Assembly: GCF_002897295.1 (NCBI RefSeq)
Contig: NZ_BEXF01000022.1
Span: 42,288-106,287 of the forward strand
DNA: 64,000 nucleotides
Origin: Brevibacillus reuszeri
Lineage (GTDB): Bacteria > Bacillota > Bacilli > Brevibacillales > Brevibacillaceae
Direction of reading: 5' to 3'
Part shown: positions 7,084 to 16,482 of the stretch, piece after piece
Numbering within the stretch: position 1 is the stretch's first letter
Layout of the letters: each line of letters starts with the position of its first letter
Position numbers and translations under genes: made by a program
The notes under the pieces: model-generated
What the model was told of the DNA's origin: nothing
Databases searched by the model: none
What the model saw: the letters and a program-made list of their open reading frames with translations, nothing else

Positions 7084-8250
7084 TTACTCCTTGCTTGAAT
7101 TCGTCCCGGTAGGCCCATACATAATTGCCCGCTCCAGCGTCAGCCGATTTTTTTCCGTGATTTCTGCGCGCCGAGGAATCGCAGGAAACCCTTCATCAAA
7201 CAGACGGGGGGGTAATTGCAGCTCAGACTGCGGCTGCCAACGCTCAAGCCATTCATTGGGGAGAGGCTGGTCACTCAAAGGCTGATCGCTCATCTCACTC
7301 CATAACAATGTCCAGGCACGAGGGACGACCCGCCATATATCGTATCCACCGCCACCGACCGCAATCCACCGTCCATCGCAATATTCATGGGCCAAGCGGT
7401 GGGCGAGACGGGGAATCTCCTGATAAATTTTCATCGTACAGGAGAGATGCGTAAGCGGATCGTACGCGTGTGCGTCACAGCCATTTTGGGTCAGGATCAC
7501 ATCTGGCTTGAAGCCTTTGACGAGCTTAGTCACCAGCTCTTGATAAATGTCCAAGAAAGAATCGTCCTCTGTAAACGCATCCAAAGGAACATTTATGGAA
7601 TAGCCGTATCCAGACCCATCCCCGCGTTCAGTCGTATTACCAGTACCCGGAAACAAATATTTGCCTGTTTCATGCATGGAAATAGTCAGGACATTCGGAT
7701 CGTCGTAAAAGGACCATTGCACACCGTCTCCGTGGTGAGCATCTGTATCAATATACAAGACGCGGGCATTCCAATGCTTGCGCATGTACGCAATCGCTAC
7801 AGAGCAGTCGTTGTAAATACAAAAGCCAGAGGCACGACCAGAAAAGGCGTGATGCAATCCGCCAGCAGGATTAAAGGCGTGCTGTGATTGTCCCTTCATC
7901 ACGGCATCCACGGCATTCAGCGTACCACCGACAATGAGCGCAGCAGATTCATGCATATTGGCAAAGCAAGGAACGTCTTCCGTGCCCAGACCGTAGCTTC
8001 CCGCCTGAGGGAGTTCTTTTTCGCTGTGGCCCTGATCGCGGACAAACTGGATGTAGCGCGGATCATGCACCAGGGTGAGCTCCTCATCAGTGGCAAGCCG
8101 GGGAGCAAGGATGTCTGCCTCCGTGAGAATTCCGAAGCTGCTCATCAGATCGTGAGTAAGAAGCAAACGCCGCTGGTTAAAAGGATGATCATCGTTAAAA
8201 TAATACTGCGTGTAGTCCGGAGAGTAGATCAGACGAGCATTGCGGCTCAC
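7084..8250 (-). CDS. acuC: Acetoin utilization protein AcuC (class I/II deacetylase fold)
   Basis: A 388-residue zinc deacetylase of the HDAC/AcuC family. Visible motifs: GGLHHAF, the metal-binding DTDAHHGDGVQ, TISMHETG, QNGCDAH and the GGGGYD loop. In Bacillus AcuC removes the acetyl group that AcuA puts on acetyl-CoA synthetase, reactivating it. The GTG start overlaps the acuB stop (GTGA), with GGAAGGAGAGG upstream, showing translational coupling. It is the last gene of acuABC. The annotation name reflects the old acetoin phenotype; the biochemical role is control of AcsA. Confidence 0.93.
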   Translation of the reverse strand: MSRNARLIYSPDYTQYYFNDDHPFNQRRLLLTHDLMSSFGILTEADILAPRLATDEELTLVHDPRYIQFVRDQGHSEKELPQAGSYGLGTEDVPCFANMHESAALIVGGTLNAVDAVMKGQSQHAFNPAGGLHHAFSGRASGFCIYNDCSVAIAYMRKHWNARVLYIDTDAHHGDGVQWSFYDDPNVLTISMHETGKYLFPGTGNTTERGDGSGYGYSINVPLDAFTEDDSFLDIYQELVTKLVKGFKPDVILTQNGCDAHAYDPLTHLSCTMKIYQEIPRLAHRLAHEYCDGRWIAVGGGGYDIWRVVPRAWTLLWSEMSDQPLSDQPLPNEWLERWQPQSELQLPPRLFDEGFPAIPRRAEITEKNRLTLERAIMYGPTGTNSSKE

Positions 8251-8891
8251 AGGAATACCTCTCCTTCCGTCGGACCGACAACCGTGAATCCTTTGTCAGT
8301 AAGCAGCTGCATGACCGCGCGAGGATCAATCGTTTGAACGCGGAAAACCAGATTCTTTTTGTTTGCCTTCTTGCAAGGATAGACAATAACGCTCGATACA
8401 TTTACGTGTGCTTCCCGAAAGATTTGACTTACTTCTGCGAGCATTCCGACACGATCATCGACCTGAACCTCGATGTGGGAGCTCGGCCTGTTCACACCGA
8501 ACAATTCAATTAAGCTGGAAAATAAATCGGATTCGGTAATCATGCCAACGAGCCGGTTGCCTTCGACGATAGGGAGAGAACCGATTTTATGCTCGTATAT
8601 CTGGAGGGCTGCATCCTCGATAAAATCAAGCGGGTGGGCGGTAATGACATGCTTTTTCATGATGTCCGCTACCGGTTTTTGCAGGACCGTTTCGTCATCA
8701 TCGTGAGTGATGAGACGAGATGGCAAGGCATCCCGCAGGTCACGGTCAGAGACGATGCCGACAAGAATGTCTCTCTCGATAACTGGCAGGTGCCGGATTC
8801 TGTTGGCTCTAAGCAGGAGTAATGCTTCCCCGATCGGGGTCGTGGGATTTACGGTGATCACCGTTTTTCGCATGATATCTTCTACGCGCAT
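8247..8891 (-). CDS. acuB: AcuB, CBS-pair plus ACT domain protein
   Basis: A 214-residue cytoplasmic protein. It has two CBS motifs (about 1-60 and 75-130: MRKTVITVNPTTPIGEAL and VITAHPLDFIEDAALQIYE) that typically bind adenine nucleotides, then an ACT domain (about 138-214: HIEVQVDDRVGMLAEVSQIF). This architecture equals AcuB. Its exact function in acetyl-CoA synthetase control is not well defined. AGGAGG lies upstream of the ATG; 38 bases separate it from acuA, and its stop overlaps the acuC start. Confidence 0.9.
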   Translation of the reverse strand: MRVEDIMRKTVITVNPTTPIGEALLLLRANRIRHLPVIERDILVGIVSDRDLRDALPSRLITHDDDETVLQKPVADIMKKHVITAHPLDFIEDAALQIYEHKIGSLPIVEGNRLVGMITESDLFSSLIELFGVNRPSSHIEVQVDDRVGMLAEVSQIFREAHVNVSSVIVYPCKKANKKNLVFRVQTIDPRAVMQLLTDKGFTVVGPTEGEVFL

Positions 8892-8929
8892 GAGAGAGAC
8901 CTCCTTTTTTCCTAGAGAGGACGACAGAA

Positions 8930-9562
8930 TTAGTACAGAAATCGATTTTGAAAGCGTATGGCGTCAAATGCCACAACGGTTTCTGGAGGGACGCGGTCGC
9001 CAATTCTGGCCATTAAGCAATTGGCGGGGTGGGAGCATATTTCGGGATCATCAGTCGCTACCCAGCTCATACCGACGCTGCCCATCACCTTTTCCATTAC
9101 TTTTCGGTATTGCCACACGTCCAGGCCAGTTCCTTTCAGATCCCAGTGCCAATAATATTCGGTTGCGATTACGATGTAGTCTTCCATGGCGTCATCTAAA
9201 AAGGAGACTTCGAGCAATTTTTTTGCCACACCGCCAGCTCTTACGGATTGGCAGATTTCGATTGCGCCGAGCTCTAGAAGATCCGGAAGCTTTGCCTGCG
9301 ACCAGCGCTCGAGTGGGTCCGGATGGAGAAAGGTGACATAGCCAAGAACGAGATCGCCATCTCGGGCAACAATGATCCTGCCTTCAGGAAGATCTGCAAT
9401 TTCGATGAGTGCCTCGTGCTGTTGTTCTGGAACACGAAAAGCCTTGAGCCCCTCGTCAAACCGCAATGTGGCAAGCTCGCTTCCAGAAATGGGACCTTCA
9501 ATGAACAATTCTTTTCCATTCACAGTCATGCTCGTGGAATGATAGCGCTTGACGTGGTCCAT
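8930..9562 (-). CDS. acuA: AcuA protein acetyltransferase
   Basis: A 210-residue GNAT-fold protein matching AcuA, which acetylates and inactivates acetyl-CoA synthetase using acetyl-CoA. The core GNAT stretch ILPEGRIIVARDGDLVLGYV-type strand and the RAGGVAKKLLE acetyl-CoA loop (R/G-x-x-G-x-A) are visible near residues 65-120; VWQYRKVMEKVMG follows. RBS AGGAGG. It is first in acuABC, but only 29 bases separate its start from the terminator of the upstream penicillin-binding protein gene, so its own promoter is not evident. No acetyl-CoA synthetase gene lies beside it here. Confidence 0.9.
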   Translation of the reverse strand: MDHVKRYHSTSMTVNGKELFIEGPISGSELATLRFDEGLKAFRVPEQQHEALIEIADLPEGRIIVARDGDLVLGYVTFLHPDPLERWSQAKLPDLLELGAIEICQSVRAGGVAKKLLEVSFLDDAMEDYIVIATEYYWHWDLKGTGLDVWQYRKVMEKVMGSVGMSWVATDDPEICSHPANCLMARIGDRVPPETVVAFDAIRFQNRFLY

Positions 9563-9590
9563 TCGTACCTCCTGTTTTAGCCTTTTGTGT

Positions 9591-9622
9591 AAAAAACAGA
9601 GATGGCGTGATAACCATCTCTG
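9591..9622 (-). terminator. Terminator after the penicillin-binding protein gene
   Basis: On the minus strand CAGAGATGG / CCATCTCTG with an 8-base loop and six T. It sits immediately before acuA, so read-through here would feed acuABC. Confidence 0.88.
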
Positions 9623-9645
9623 TGAGTTCTTGCTGTAAGTTTATT

Positions 9646-12600
9646 CTATGGTGTTGCAGATACGCTGTTGGATTGTGACGATTCTCCGTAACTATTGACT
9701 GCAGTGACGTAGTAGGTACCGTTTGTTCCGTTTGTTGAATGGGTGTAGCTCGTAGCCGATACTGTGTCGAGAAGCAGATAGCCACTGGCAGCGTCTGGAC
9801 TGAAATAAATGTTGTAGGCAATGACTTGGTCAGCCGCTTTGTTTTCTTTCCATTGCAGCTTCATACTCCCGCCATTTGCCTTAATAGACAACGATTTAGG
9901 AGCAGAAGGAGGAACTGCATTGGACGAATTTGATCCATTGCTCTCTTGACCATCAGGTGGCGTTGTCGTATCTGGTGGATTGGTTTGTCCATTGTTTGTA
10001 CCCGGATTGGTTGTCACATTTCCATCTGGATTTTCGGTGCCGGCATTTGGATCTGGAAGCTCCCATATATGCGAGCCCGAGCCGACCGAAGCGATCGCAG
10101 AAGGCTGAGATTCATTTCCGGAAATATCAACAGAAGTGACGTAGTAACCGAAATTACCGCCTGCACCTGCATCAAACGTCAATACGGAAGGATCCTTCAC
10201 AGTGGAGACGTGAACAAATCCGTTTTGAGCGTCCGCGCGATAGATGCGATAGCCAAGCAGGTCAGCTTCCTTGGCAGATTGCCAGCTCAGAACGACCTGT
10301 TTGCCATTGTTATTGGCAGTAAGTCCACTCGGAGCAGAAGGGGCTCCTGCTACTTCTGTACGTGGATCCTCGCGATCAGGAAGTCGCTGCTCCCAGTCTG
10401 GCGGTTGGACAGCCACTTTAGAGTTTTTCGCCTGGATTTGCTCCTTGGTTGGGAGCGGATCAGGAGAACGGAAGAAGACGCCTTCTGATACAAAATCATC
10501 AGGTGTTCCTTCTTTAGCCAAATATCTCTCGCCATTATACGTAATCAAGCGCGCTTTTTGATGGGAGTCATCTACTTTTGTAGGAACAAAGCGGCGATTG
10601 AATATGTCGGTAATGGTGTGGCCTGCTTCTCTGGAAAGCTCGCTCGGCAGCAGACCGGACTTCGAGTCGACGGTTGCACTTACGATTCCTTCCGGCTTTT
10701 TAAAGGTAGCATCAGGTGGAGAGAGCTCTGGCTGCTTTTCGATAATTTCCTTCATGACCTTGCCCCATACCACCATAGGCACGTACTTGTCTGCATCTGG
10801 CATCGGATACGGTTCATCGAAGCCGACCCAGACACCCATTGACAGCTCTGGAGTATAGCCGACAAACCAGAGGTCGTTACTGTTATTGGTTGTACCGGTT
10901 TTACCTGCTACATCTACTTTGCGAGGTACATATTTGCGAATATGTGTCCCTGTACCTGCATTCACGACGGAGCGCATCATGTCAGTGATCAGGTAAGAGG
11001 TTTGCTCGCTGTAAACTTGTACAGGCTGTGATTCGTGACGGTAAATGACAGCCCCTTGACTATCCTCGATTCGATCAATGAGGTAGGCATCCACAAAAGA
11101 GCCATTATTTGCAAAGGTAGCATAGGCATTCGTGATTTCCTCAGCGGTCGTACCGTATGTAAGTCCGCCGATTACTCCCGTGGCAGCGTAGTTGTCTGCA
11201 TCAACCAGGGTAGTAATTCCCATTTTCTTTACGTATTCAAGTGCTGTCGGTATGCCGACCTTGAGGTAAGTCTTGATTGCCGGGATGTTCCATGACATCC
11301 GCAACGCTTCACGTGCACTCATGATTCCTTGCCATTTGTTATTCCAGTTCTTCGGCAGGTGAGAGCCGTTTTGGCCATCTGCGAGCAGTACTGGTGAGTC
11401 ATCGAGTGGAGAAGCTGGCTGCAAAATGCCGAGCTCAAATGCCGGCGCATAAGCAGCGAGCGGCTTCATCGCCGAACCAGGCTGACGGGGAGCGGTAGCA
11501 TGGTTAGTCTGTTCAACTTTAAAGTCACGCCCACCGATCATCCCGAGAATCGCACCCGTTTTGTTATGGATCAGCATTGCGCCGACCTCTTCCAGGGCAT
11601 TCTCGATTTTCTCCGTTTTGCCGTTTGAGCGGCGGATCGTATACGAACGATTTTTTCCAAAGTTGTTCGGATCAGCTGCGATCGCTTGCATGATATCATA
11701 CACGTTCTTGTTAATCGTTGTATGGACCTTGTAGCCTTTTCGCAGGAGGTCGCGTCGTTTTTCTTCAATCAATTGACGGTACTCATTGCGTCCGATCGTT
11801 GATTTGTCACGACCTTTTTCCTTGAGGTCGGCGTCAACTAACTGCCTAGCTGCGCGTTCTTCAATTTCCATCATCAAAAATGGAACTTCACGGTATGCCT
11901 GTTGAGTTGGTTTGGCCAATTGCGCTTTTAAATCTGTTTTGTAGGCTGCATCGTATTGGTTTTGGGTGATGTAGCCATTTTCCAGCATGCGGTCCAATAC
12001 CATTTTTTGGCGTTCCTTGCCTCGCGAATAGCTTTCATTGCCAAAAGGAGCGTAGGCGCCCGGATTTTGAATCATGCCTGCCAGATAAGATCCTTCGCTG
12101 AGATTCAGCTCTTTAACATCTTTTCCAAAGATCCCTTTTGCAGCTGCCTGAACGCCGTAAACGTTGGAGCCATTGGCGTTTTTCCCGAAGTAGATTTCGT
12201 TCATGTAGGCTTCTAGAATCTGGTCTTTGGAAAACATGCGCTCGATCCGCATCGCGCTGAAGATTTCCCGTACTTTACGGGTATGGCTTACTTCGGCGGA
12301 GAGAATCGTATTTTTAACTAGCTGCTGTGTGATCGTACTACCACCGGTTACGACTGGTTGATTGGTAAATTCCTGGATTGCCCCGCGCAGCGTGGATTGA
12401 AATGCTATCCCGTTATGGTGGTAGAAATTTTTGTCCTCGGTTGCGATGATGGCATTAATCAAATAGGGCGAAACATCTGCTTTTTTCACCAACCGCCGAT
12501 CGCCCTCTTCGGCGCGTAATTGCCCGATAAGAGTGCCGTCATTGTAGTAGGCGAATCCGGTAAGGTAGTTCGTGAAAATCTTGTTTTCCAACTCCGCTTT

Positions 12601-12783
12601 GTTGCGAACAGGCTCGTCCTTTACGAGCGAGGCAACATAACCTGTCACGATTCCCCCGGCCGCTGCGGCTCCCATAAGCCCTAGCAGAAATAGCAGCTGA
12701 ACGATGATCCAAATCGTCCTTCCACGGCTGCGTCTGCGTTTTTTCTTTGGCGGTTCAGAGGAAGATGTGTGGTTATTCGACAT
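9646..12783 (-). CDS. Class A penicillin-binding protein with C-terminal FN3 domains
   Basis: A 1045-residue bifunctional peptidoglycan synthase. A short cytoplasmic tail rich in K/R (KKKRRRSRGR), one membrane helix (about 23-45), the GT51 glycosyltransferase (EDKNFYHHNG with catalytic Glu, then GGSTITQQLVKN) and a transpeptidase with PGSAMKP (SxxK), SWN (SxN) and GKTGTT (KTG). After residue ~770 come two fibronectin type III domains separated by a Pro/Thr/Asn/Gly-rich linker, as in many Bacillales PBP1 proteins. ATG 12783 is chosen because an extended -10 promoter lies 30 bases upstream; the ATG at 12804 would be leaderless. Transcribed toward acuABC. Confidence 0.92.
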   Translation of the reverse strand: MSNNHTSSSEPPKKKRRRSRGRTIWIIVQLLFLLGLMGAAAAGGIVTGYVASLVKDEPVRNKAELENKIFTNYLTGFAYYNDGTLIGQLRAEEGDRRLVKKADVSPYLINAIIATEDKNFYHHNGIAFQSTLRGAIQEFTNQPVVTGGSTITQQLVKNTILSAEVSHTRKVREIFSAMRIERMFSKDQILEAYMNEIYFGKNANGSNVYGVQAAAKGIFGKDVKELNLSEGSYLAGMIQNPGAYAPFGNESYSRGKERQKMVLDRMLENGYITQNQYDAAYKTDLKAQLAKPTQQAYREVPFLMMEIEERAARQLVDADLKEKGRDKSTIGRNEYRQLIEEKRRDLLRKGYKVHTTINKNVYDIMQAIAADPNNFGKNRSYTIRRSNGKTEKIENALEEVGAMLIHNKTGAILGMIGGRDFKVEQTNHATAPRQPGSAMKPLAAYAPAFELGILQPASPLDDSPVLLADGQNGSHLPKNWNNKWQGIMSAREALRMSWNIPAIKTYLKVGIPTALEYVKKMGITTLVDADNYAATGVIGGLTYGTTAEEITNAYATFANNGSFVDAYLIDRIEDSQGAVIYRHESQPVQVYSEQTSYLITDMMRSVVNAGTGTHIRKYVPRKVDVAGKTGTTNNSNDLWFVGYTPELSMGVWVGFDEPYPMPDADKYVPMVVWGKVMKEIIEKQPELSPPDATFKKPEGIVSATVDSKSGLLPSELSREAGHTITDIFNRRFVPTKVDDSHQKARLITYNGERYLAKEGTPDDFVSEGVFFRSPDPLPTKEQIQAKNSKVAVQPPDWEQRLPDREDPRTEVAGAPSAPSGLTANNNGKQVVLSWQSAKEADLLGYRIYRADAQNGFVHVSTVKDPSVLTFDAGAGGNFGYYVTSVDISGNESQPSAIASVGSGSHIWELPDPNAGTENPDGNVTTNPGTNNGQTNPPDTTTPPDGQESNGSNSSNAVPPSAPKSLSIKANGGSMKLQWKENKAADQVIAYNIYFSPDAASGYLLLDTVSATSYTHSTNGTNGTYYVTAVNSYGESSQSNSVSATP

Positions 12784-12812
12784 ATTATTACGACCCCCTA
12801 GCATACCCCCTG

Positions 12813-12821
12813 ATTATACCA
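12813..12821 (-). promoter_or_regulatory. Extended -10 promoter of the penicillin-binding protein gene
   Basis: On the minus strand TGGTATAAT, a TGn-TATAAT extended -10, with no good -35. The predicted transcription start near 12806 supports the ATG at 12783. The rest of the 276-base gap up to the rpsD stop shows only the rpsD terminator. Confidence 0.65.
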
Positions 12822-13006
12822 TACGAGGAACCTGTAGGGATAGAAGCTGCGAAGTTGACAGATCCAAGTTTGTATGCATGAATAGCGATTTTGTCACTAT
12901 AACTATGAAAAATAGGATGCTCCCTAAAAGACATCGTTTGAAAGGCGTAAGTTGGCAAAAAAAGTCGAATGAGGAGTGGCTTGTGCGAGGAGAGGAGTGA
13001 GGTGAA

Positions 13007-13046
13007 AAACAAAAAAGAGTAGGCCGACGAGCGGCGCTACTCTTTT
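13007..13046 (-). terminator. Terminator of rpsD
   Basis: AAAAGAGTAG (13013-13022) pairs with CTACTCTTTT (13037-13046); a T-run follows on the minus strand. Confidence 0.88.
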
Positions 13047-13059
13047 CATCCTCAAACGA

Positions 13060-13659
13060 TTAACGGCTGTAGAACTCAACGATCAGAACTTCGTTGATTT
13101 CAGCTGGCATTTCTTCACGGTCTGGGAGACGAGTGAAAGTACCTTCAGCTGCAGCATCGTTGAATGTGATGTAGTTCGGCAGGAAATTGCGGCTTTCCAA
13201 GGAGTCCTTGATCAATTGCAGACCACGGGACTTTTCACGAATAGTGATCACATCACCCGGTTGTACACGGTAGGATGGGATATTCACTTTTTTGCCGTTT
13301 ACCAGGAAGTGACCATGGTTTACCAGCTGACGAGCAGCAGGGCGAGTTGGTGCAAAGCCCATACGGTAAACTACGTTATCCAGGCGGGATTCCAGCAATT
13401 TCATGAAGTTTTCGCCCACTACGCCAGCCATTTTGTTAGCATGGTCGAAAGTGCGACGGAATTGTTTTTCGTTAAGGCCAAACATGTGGCGCAGCTTTTG
13501 CTTTTCTTGCAACTGGAGACCATACTCGCTCAGTTTACGACGGTTGTTTTGACCGTGTTGACCAGGAGGATAGTTGCGTTTGATGTCTTTTCCTGTACCA
13601 TCGAGAGAGATACCCAGACGACGGGCCAGTTTGTGACGAGGTCCTGTGTAACGTGACAT
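13060..13659 (-). CDS. rpsD: 30S ribosomal protein S4
   Basis: A 199-residue protein that binds the 5' domain of 16S rRNA and nucleates small-subunit assembly. The N-terminus MSRYTGPRHKLARRLGIS and the S4 RNA-binding domain (about 90-155: RLDNVVYRMGFAPTRPAARQLVNHGHFLVNG, read across two segments) are typical of the Firmicutes zinc-free form. RBS AAAGGAGAATG. It is monocistronic with a ~200-base leader, consistent with the autogenous control known for B. subtilis rpsD. Confidence 0.97.
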   Translation of the reverse strand: MSRYTGPRHKLARRLGISLDGTGKDIKRNYPPGQHGQNNRRKLSEYGLQLQEKQKLRHMFGLNEKQFRRTFDHANKMAGVVGENFMKLLESRLDNVVYRMGFAPTRPAARQLVNHGHFLVNGKKVNIPSYRVQPGDVITIREKSRGLQLIKDSLESRNFLPNYITFNDAAAEGTFTRLPDREEMPAEINEVLIVEFYSR

Positions 13660-13858
13660 AATTTCATTCTCCTTTAATATGGATTCGCAGGTGTTTACTT
13701 CCGGCAGGTTAGTTCCTACTTTATCTACACGAACTTCAGACGGTAGCGTTTCCGCATCGTGCTCCTCACAGGTAGTTCAGCCGCTGCCTGAAAGGGAGGG
13801 AACTAAGAGGATGAATCCTTCCGTTTTTACCTACAATCAATGCTACCCTGTACACATA
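13660..13858 (-). promoter_or_regulatory. Long 5' leader of rpsD, candidate S4 autoregulatory RNA
   Basis: About 200 bases lie between the predicted transcription start near 13858 and the rpsD start codon. The B. subtilis rpsD leader is a target for repression by S4 itself (established); the length and position here fit. I did not derive a full fold, so membership in that RNA family is inference. Confidence 0.5.
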
Positions 13859-13864
13859 CAATCA

Positions 13865-13894
13865 ATAATACTCGGATAGGCATCTGTAAGTCAA
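13865..13894 (-). promoter_or_regulatory. Sigma-A promoter of rpsD
   Basis: TTGACT (13889-13894, minus strand), an 18-base spacer and TATTAT (13865-13870). Confidence 0.75.
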
Positions 13895-13900
13895 GCAAAA

Positions 13901-13945
13901 AGAAAGGGCCATCCATTGCCAGCAGTGGCTTGGATGGCTTTTTTT
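13901..13945. terminator. Terminator after the SLH/YcdB gene (both strands possible)
   Basis: GCCATCCA (13908-13915) pairs with TGGATGGC (13931-13938). On the minus strand the tail is CCTTTCTTTTT; on the plus strand it is seven T. Confidence 0.75.
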
Positions 13946-13955
13946 GCCGACCTTC

Positions 13956-16253
13956 TTAGTCCCGGAAAACGATAGGTTGTGTATCCTGCTCGCCTCGTTT
14001 TTCGAGGAAGCGAGTAAAGGTGATGGCAGCGTCAGCGCGTGACACTTTAGCTTGTGGCTGGAAGGTTTGTTTGTCTGTCGGAACGATACCTAAAGTGGTT
14101 GCGATGACGATAGAGCCGCGATGCTTTGTACCCGTAATGTCAGTGAGCTGGGATTGGAACATGCCGGAGTAGTCGGCAAGCTTGCTGTAACCAAGAGCGC
14201 GTACAATCATATCAGCCAACTCTTCACGATTGATGGCTTCATCTGGATTTAACTTGGACGCATTTTTGTCGAGCAGCCCGCGATCGACCGCTGACTCAAC
14301 TGCAGAGAAGTAGCGGGAACCGTTGGCAACGTCACTGTAGGTAGCTTTTCGGTCAGCTGCGTACATCGGATAATGGCGTCCTTGATTGAGGCTGATCATC
14401 AGCATTTCGATCATTTCACCACGGGTAATTTGCTTCTGCGGCATGATTTTTCCATCTTCTAGAGAGAGTGCATCATATTCGTACATCAGCATCAGTTCTT
14501 TTTCGGCAGGATGTCCTTTTAAATCCTCAGGTGCAGCACGGTGCAAGCTTAGGGTTTTGCCAGATGCGAGTGAACGCCATTCACCTGTGGTCGCGTCCAG
14601 GAAATACGGCTGATCCAGAGGAGTCGTAGTCGCACGGTACACTAGCTTTGCAGACCGCTTCGGAGTATAGGACGACTGTTGCTGTATTTTCTGTTGTTCT
14701 TCTGGAGTGAGAGGGGTCAGCATGTAAACAGCTTCAACCTCCGCTTCCTTCGACCATGCGTCGACAGCTTCTTCGGCAGAGATATGCTTCGGTGGCTGCT
14801 CTGGGTAAGACTCGCTTCCACTTTCGGTACTGTAAGACAAGATTTCGCCCGACTCGGTGTCAAAAGAGAAGAACGCAGAGCCGCTTGCAGCCATAATATC
14901 GCCAATATATCTGGTAAAGCTGATGTGATAGCGATCTGAATTGTAAATCTGCTCGTCACCAGGGTTATTATCATTCAAGAACAACACGTTTGCAGAGGTC
15001 GGCGTCCATTTGCGGATCGATTCCATCGCCTTTTCCTTGAGCTTCTCAGGGTTTTGCTTCTTCGCGGACTTCTCGCTGTCTTTCTCTTTTACCATCGGAA
15101 GGTCCTTGTTATAGGAATAAATATCACCTGTTTCCGCGTCGATGGATACGTAAGCGTAGCGGACGTCCGATTTGCTCTCGCTCATGAATTCCAGGTTCCA
15201 GACAGGACGGTTGCTGCGATAATCGGATTCACTGTAATTGCTGGATCTGAGCTTGTAGCCATTTAGATCAAACAAATTCGTTACCATGTTGACAGCTTCA
15301 TCCTGGGAAAGGGCTTTGCCCGAATGACGCGCTGGTAGCTTCTTGGTGCTGACCGGGATCGGATCAGTGGTGGAGCTGCGAGGAGAAAGAGATGGACCCA
15401 GAGCTTTTCCATCCACGGCATCCACATAAAACGTAAAGGGGTTCATGTAGCCTAAAATCGGCTTATTGCGGTCCGCACCTGTGCGCTCCCATGCTAACTG
15501 ATAAGAGAGGCTGGCCTTTGCCAGACCGAACAGCTTCTTTTCCGCTTCTTCTTCAGAAATGGTATCGGTCGCCTTTTCAAAATTTACGTCATTCCAGGAA
15601 AGCGAGTAATTCGTAACGGTTCCAGCACCGTTAACCGAGATGTCAATGCCGTTATCCGGGAACAGGACGCCATTGACGACTCGAACGAAGCGGAACGTGT
15701 AGGAGAAATCATTGTTCAATGGTGTTTTAGGCTCTGGCATATCACGCAAATACAGGCGTGTCTCATCAGCTTTGCCTGCGTTGTACTTCGCGAGAAAATT
15801 CTCTGCAAAGCCTTTTGCTTGTTGATAAGAGATTCGTTTTGCATAAGGTAGACTGGAATCTGTGCGATCATAGCGCGAATAGCTAGTTAGCTCACCAGTG
15901 TCGGCGTGAATGCTGACGCTATAGGAGAGATTGATATCCTGGCTGTTCGCTTCTTTTTTGACCCAGCTAAACGACCATTCTGGGAATGTACGCCAGGAAT
16001 CGGCTGAGCGCAAAGAGACATTGCTCAGTTCAAGCCCGCTAGTTGGAACAAGCTTGCTTGCGATAGAGAGCGCGGCCTCCTTTGTCAGCTTAACTTTGCT
16101 GGCAGCAGCGAAAACGGTGTTGTTGCCTTGTGTGCTGCCAGATGCCATTTTGCTGACTGAAGTAGAAGGCGTTTGTGCCTGTGCGTGTGCAATCGGTAAC
16201 AAGAGACTTGCAGTTAATAAAACGGAGCTTGATCGAATAAACCATGGTTTCAT
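13956..16253 (-). CDS. Secreted YcdB/PepSY-like protein with SLH surface-anchoring domains
   Basis: 765 residues. It has a Sec signal peptide (KPWFIRSSSVLLTASLLLPIAHAQA), then a long region containing repeats of the form SYSVSIHADTGELTSYSRYD and YAYVSIDAETGDIYSYNKD (YcdB/YcdC or PepSY-like modules, about 60-540). The last ~180 residues carry SLH motifs (ITRGEMIEMLM, FSAVESAVDRGLL, INREELADMIVRALG, VSRADAAITFTRFLE) that bind secondary cell-wall polymer. Start ATG 16253 has GGAGGGG just upstream. It is probably a cell-surface protein; a protease-inhibitor-like function is only suggested by the PepSY relation. Confidence 0.82.
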   Translation of the reverse strand: MKPWFIRSSSVLLTASLLLPIAHAQAQTPSTSVSKMASGSTQGNNTVFAAASKVKLTKEAALSIASKLVPTSGLELSNVSLRSADSWRTFPEWSFSWVKKEANSQDINLSYSVSIHADTGELTSYSRYDRTDSSLPYAKRISYQQAKGFAENFLAKYNAGKADETRLYLRDMPEPKTPLNNDFSYTFRFVRVVNGVLFPDNGIDISVNGAGTVTNYSLSWNDVNFEKATDTISEEEAEKKLFGLAKASLSYQLAWERTGADRNKPILGYMNPFTFYVDAVDGKALGPSLSPRSSTTDPIPVSTKKLPARHSGKALSQDEAVNMVTNLFDLNGYKLRSSNYSESDYRSNRPVWNLEFMSESKSDVRYAYVSIDAETGDIYSYNKDLPMVKEKDSEKSAKKQNPEKLKEKAMESIRKWTPTSANVLFLNDNNPGDEQIYNSDRYHISFTRYIGDIMAASGSAFFSFDTESGEILSYSTESGSESYPEQPPKHISAEEAVDAWSKEAEVEAVYMLTPLTPEEQQKIQQQSSYTPKRSAKLVYRATTTPLDQPYFLDATTGEWRSLASGKTLSLHRAAPEDLKGHPAEKELMLMYEYDALSLEDGKIMPQKQITRGEMIEMLMISLNQGRHYPMYAADRKATYSDVANGSRYFSAVESAVDRGLLDKNASKLNPDEAINREELADMIVRALGYSKLADYSGMFQSQLTDITGTKHRGSIVIATTLGIVPTDKQTFQPQAKVSRADAAITFTRFLEKRGEQDTQPIVFRD

Positions 16254-16482
16254 GTGGACCCCTCCAACGATGTCAGTATCTTTCACTTATCACCTCTGAC
16301 GAGTAAAAGTTTCCGTTCGTTTCATCCCTTTCAGGAAAAATGTGTCCGGGCATTGGTAAAAGCGATGGATGATATAGGAATTTTGTACCAAATGTTTTGT
16401 TGATCAATCTAGAATTGTGAACATGCTTCTTATATAATAAAGAGTACTATCCACAGTTTGCTATAAAAGGAGATTTGTCGTC

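Noticed and set aside
6816..7118. A 100-codon open frame on the minus strand running through repeat copy B
   Set aside because: The equivalent frame in copy A is broken by single-base indels, so protein coding is not conserved; the region is better explained by the repeat and a terminator.
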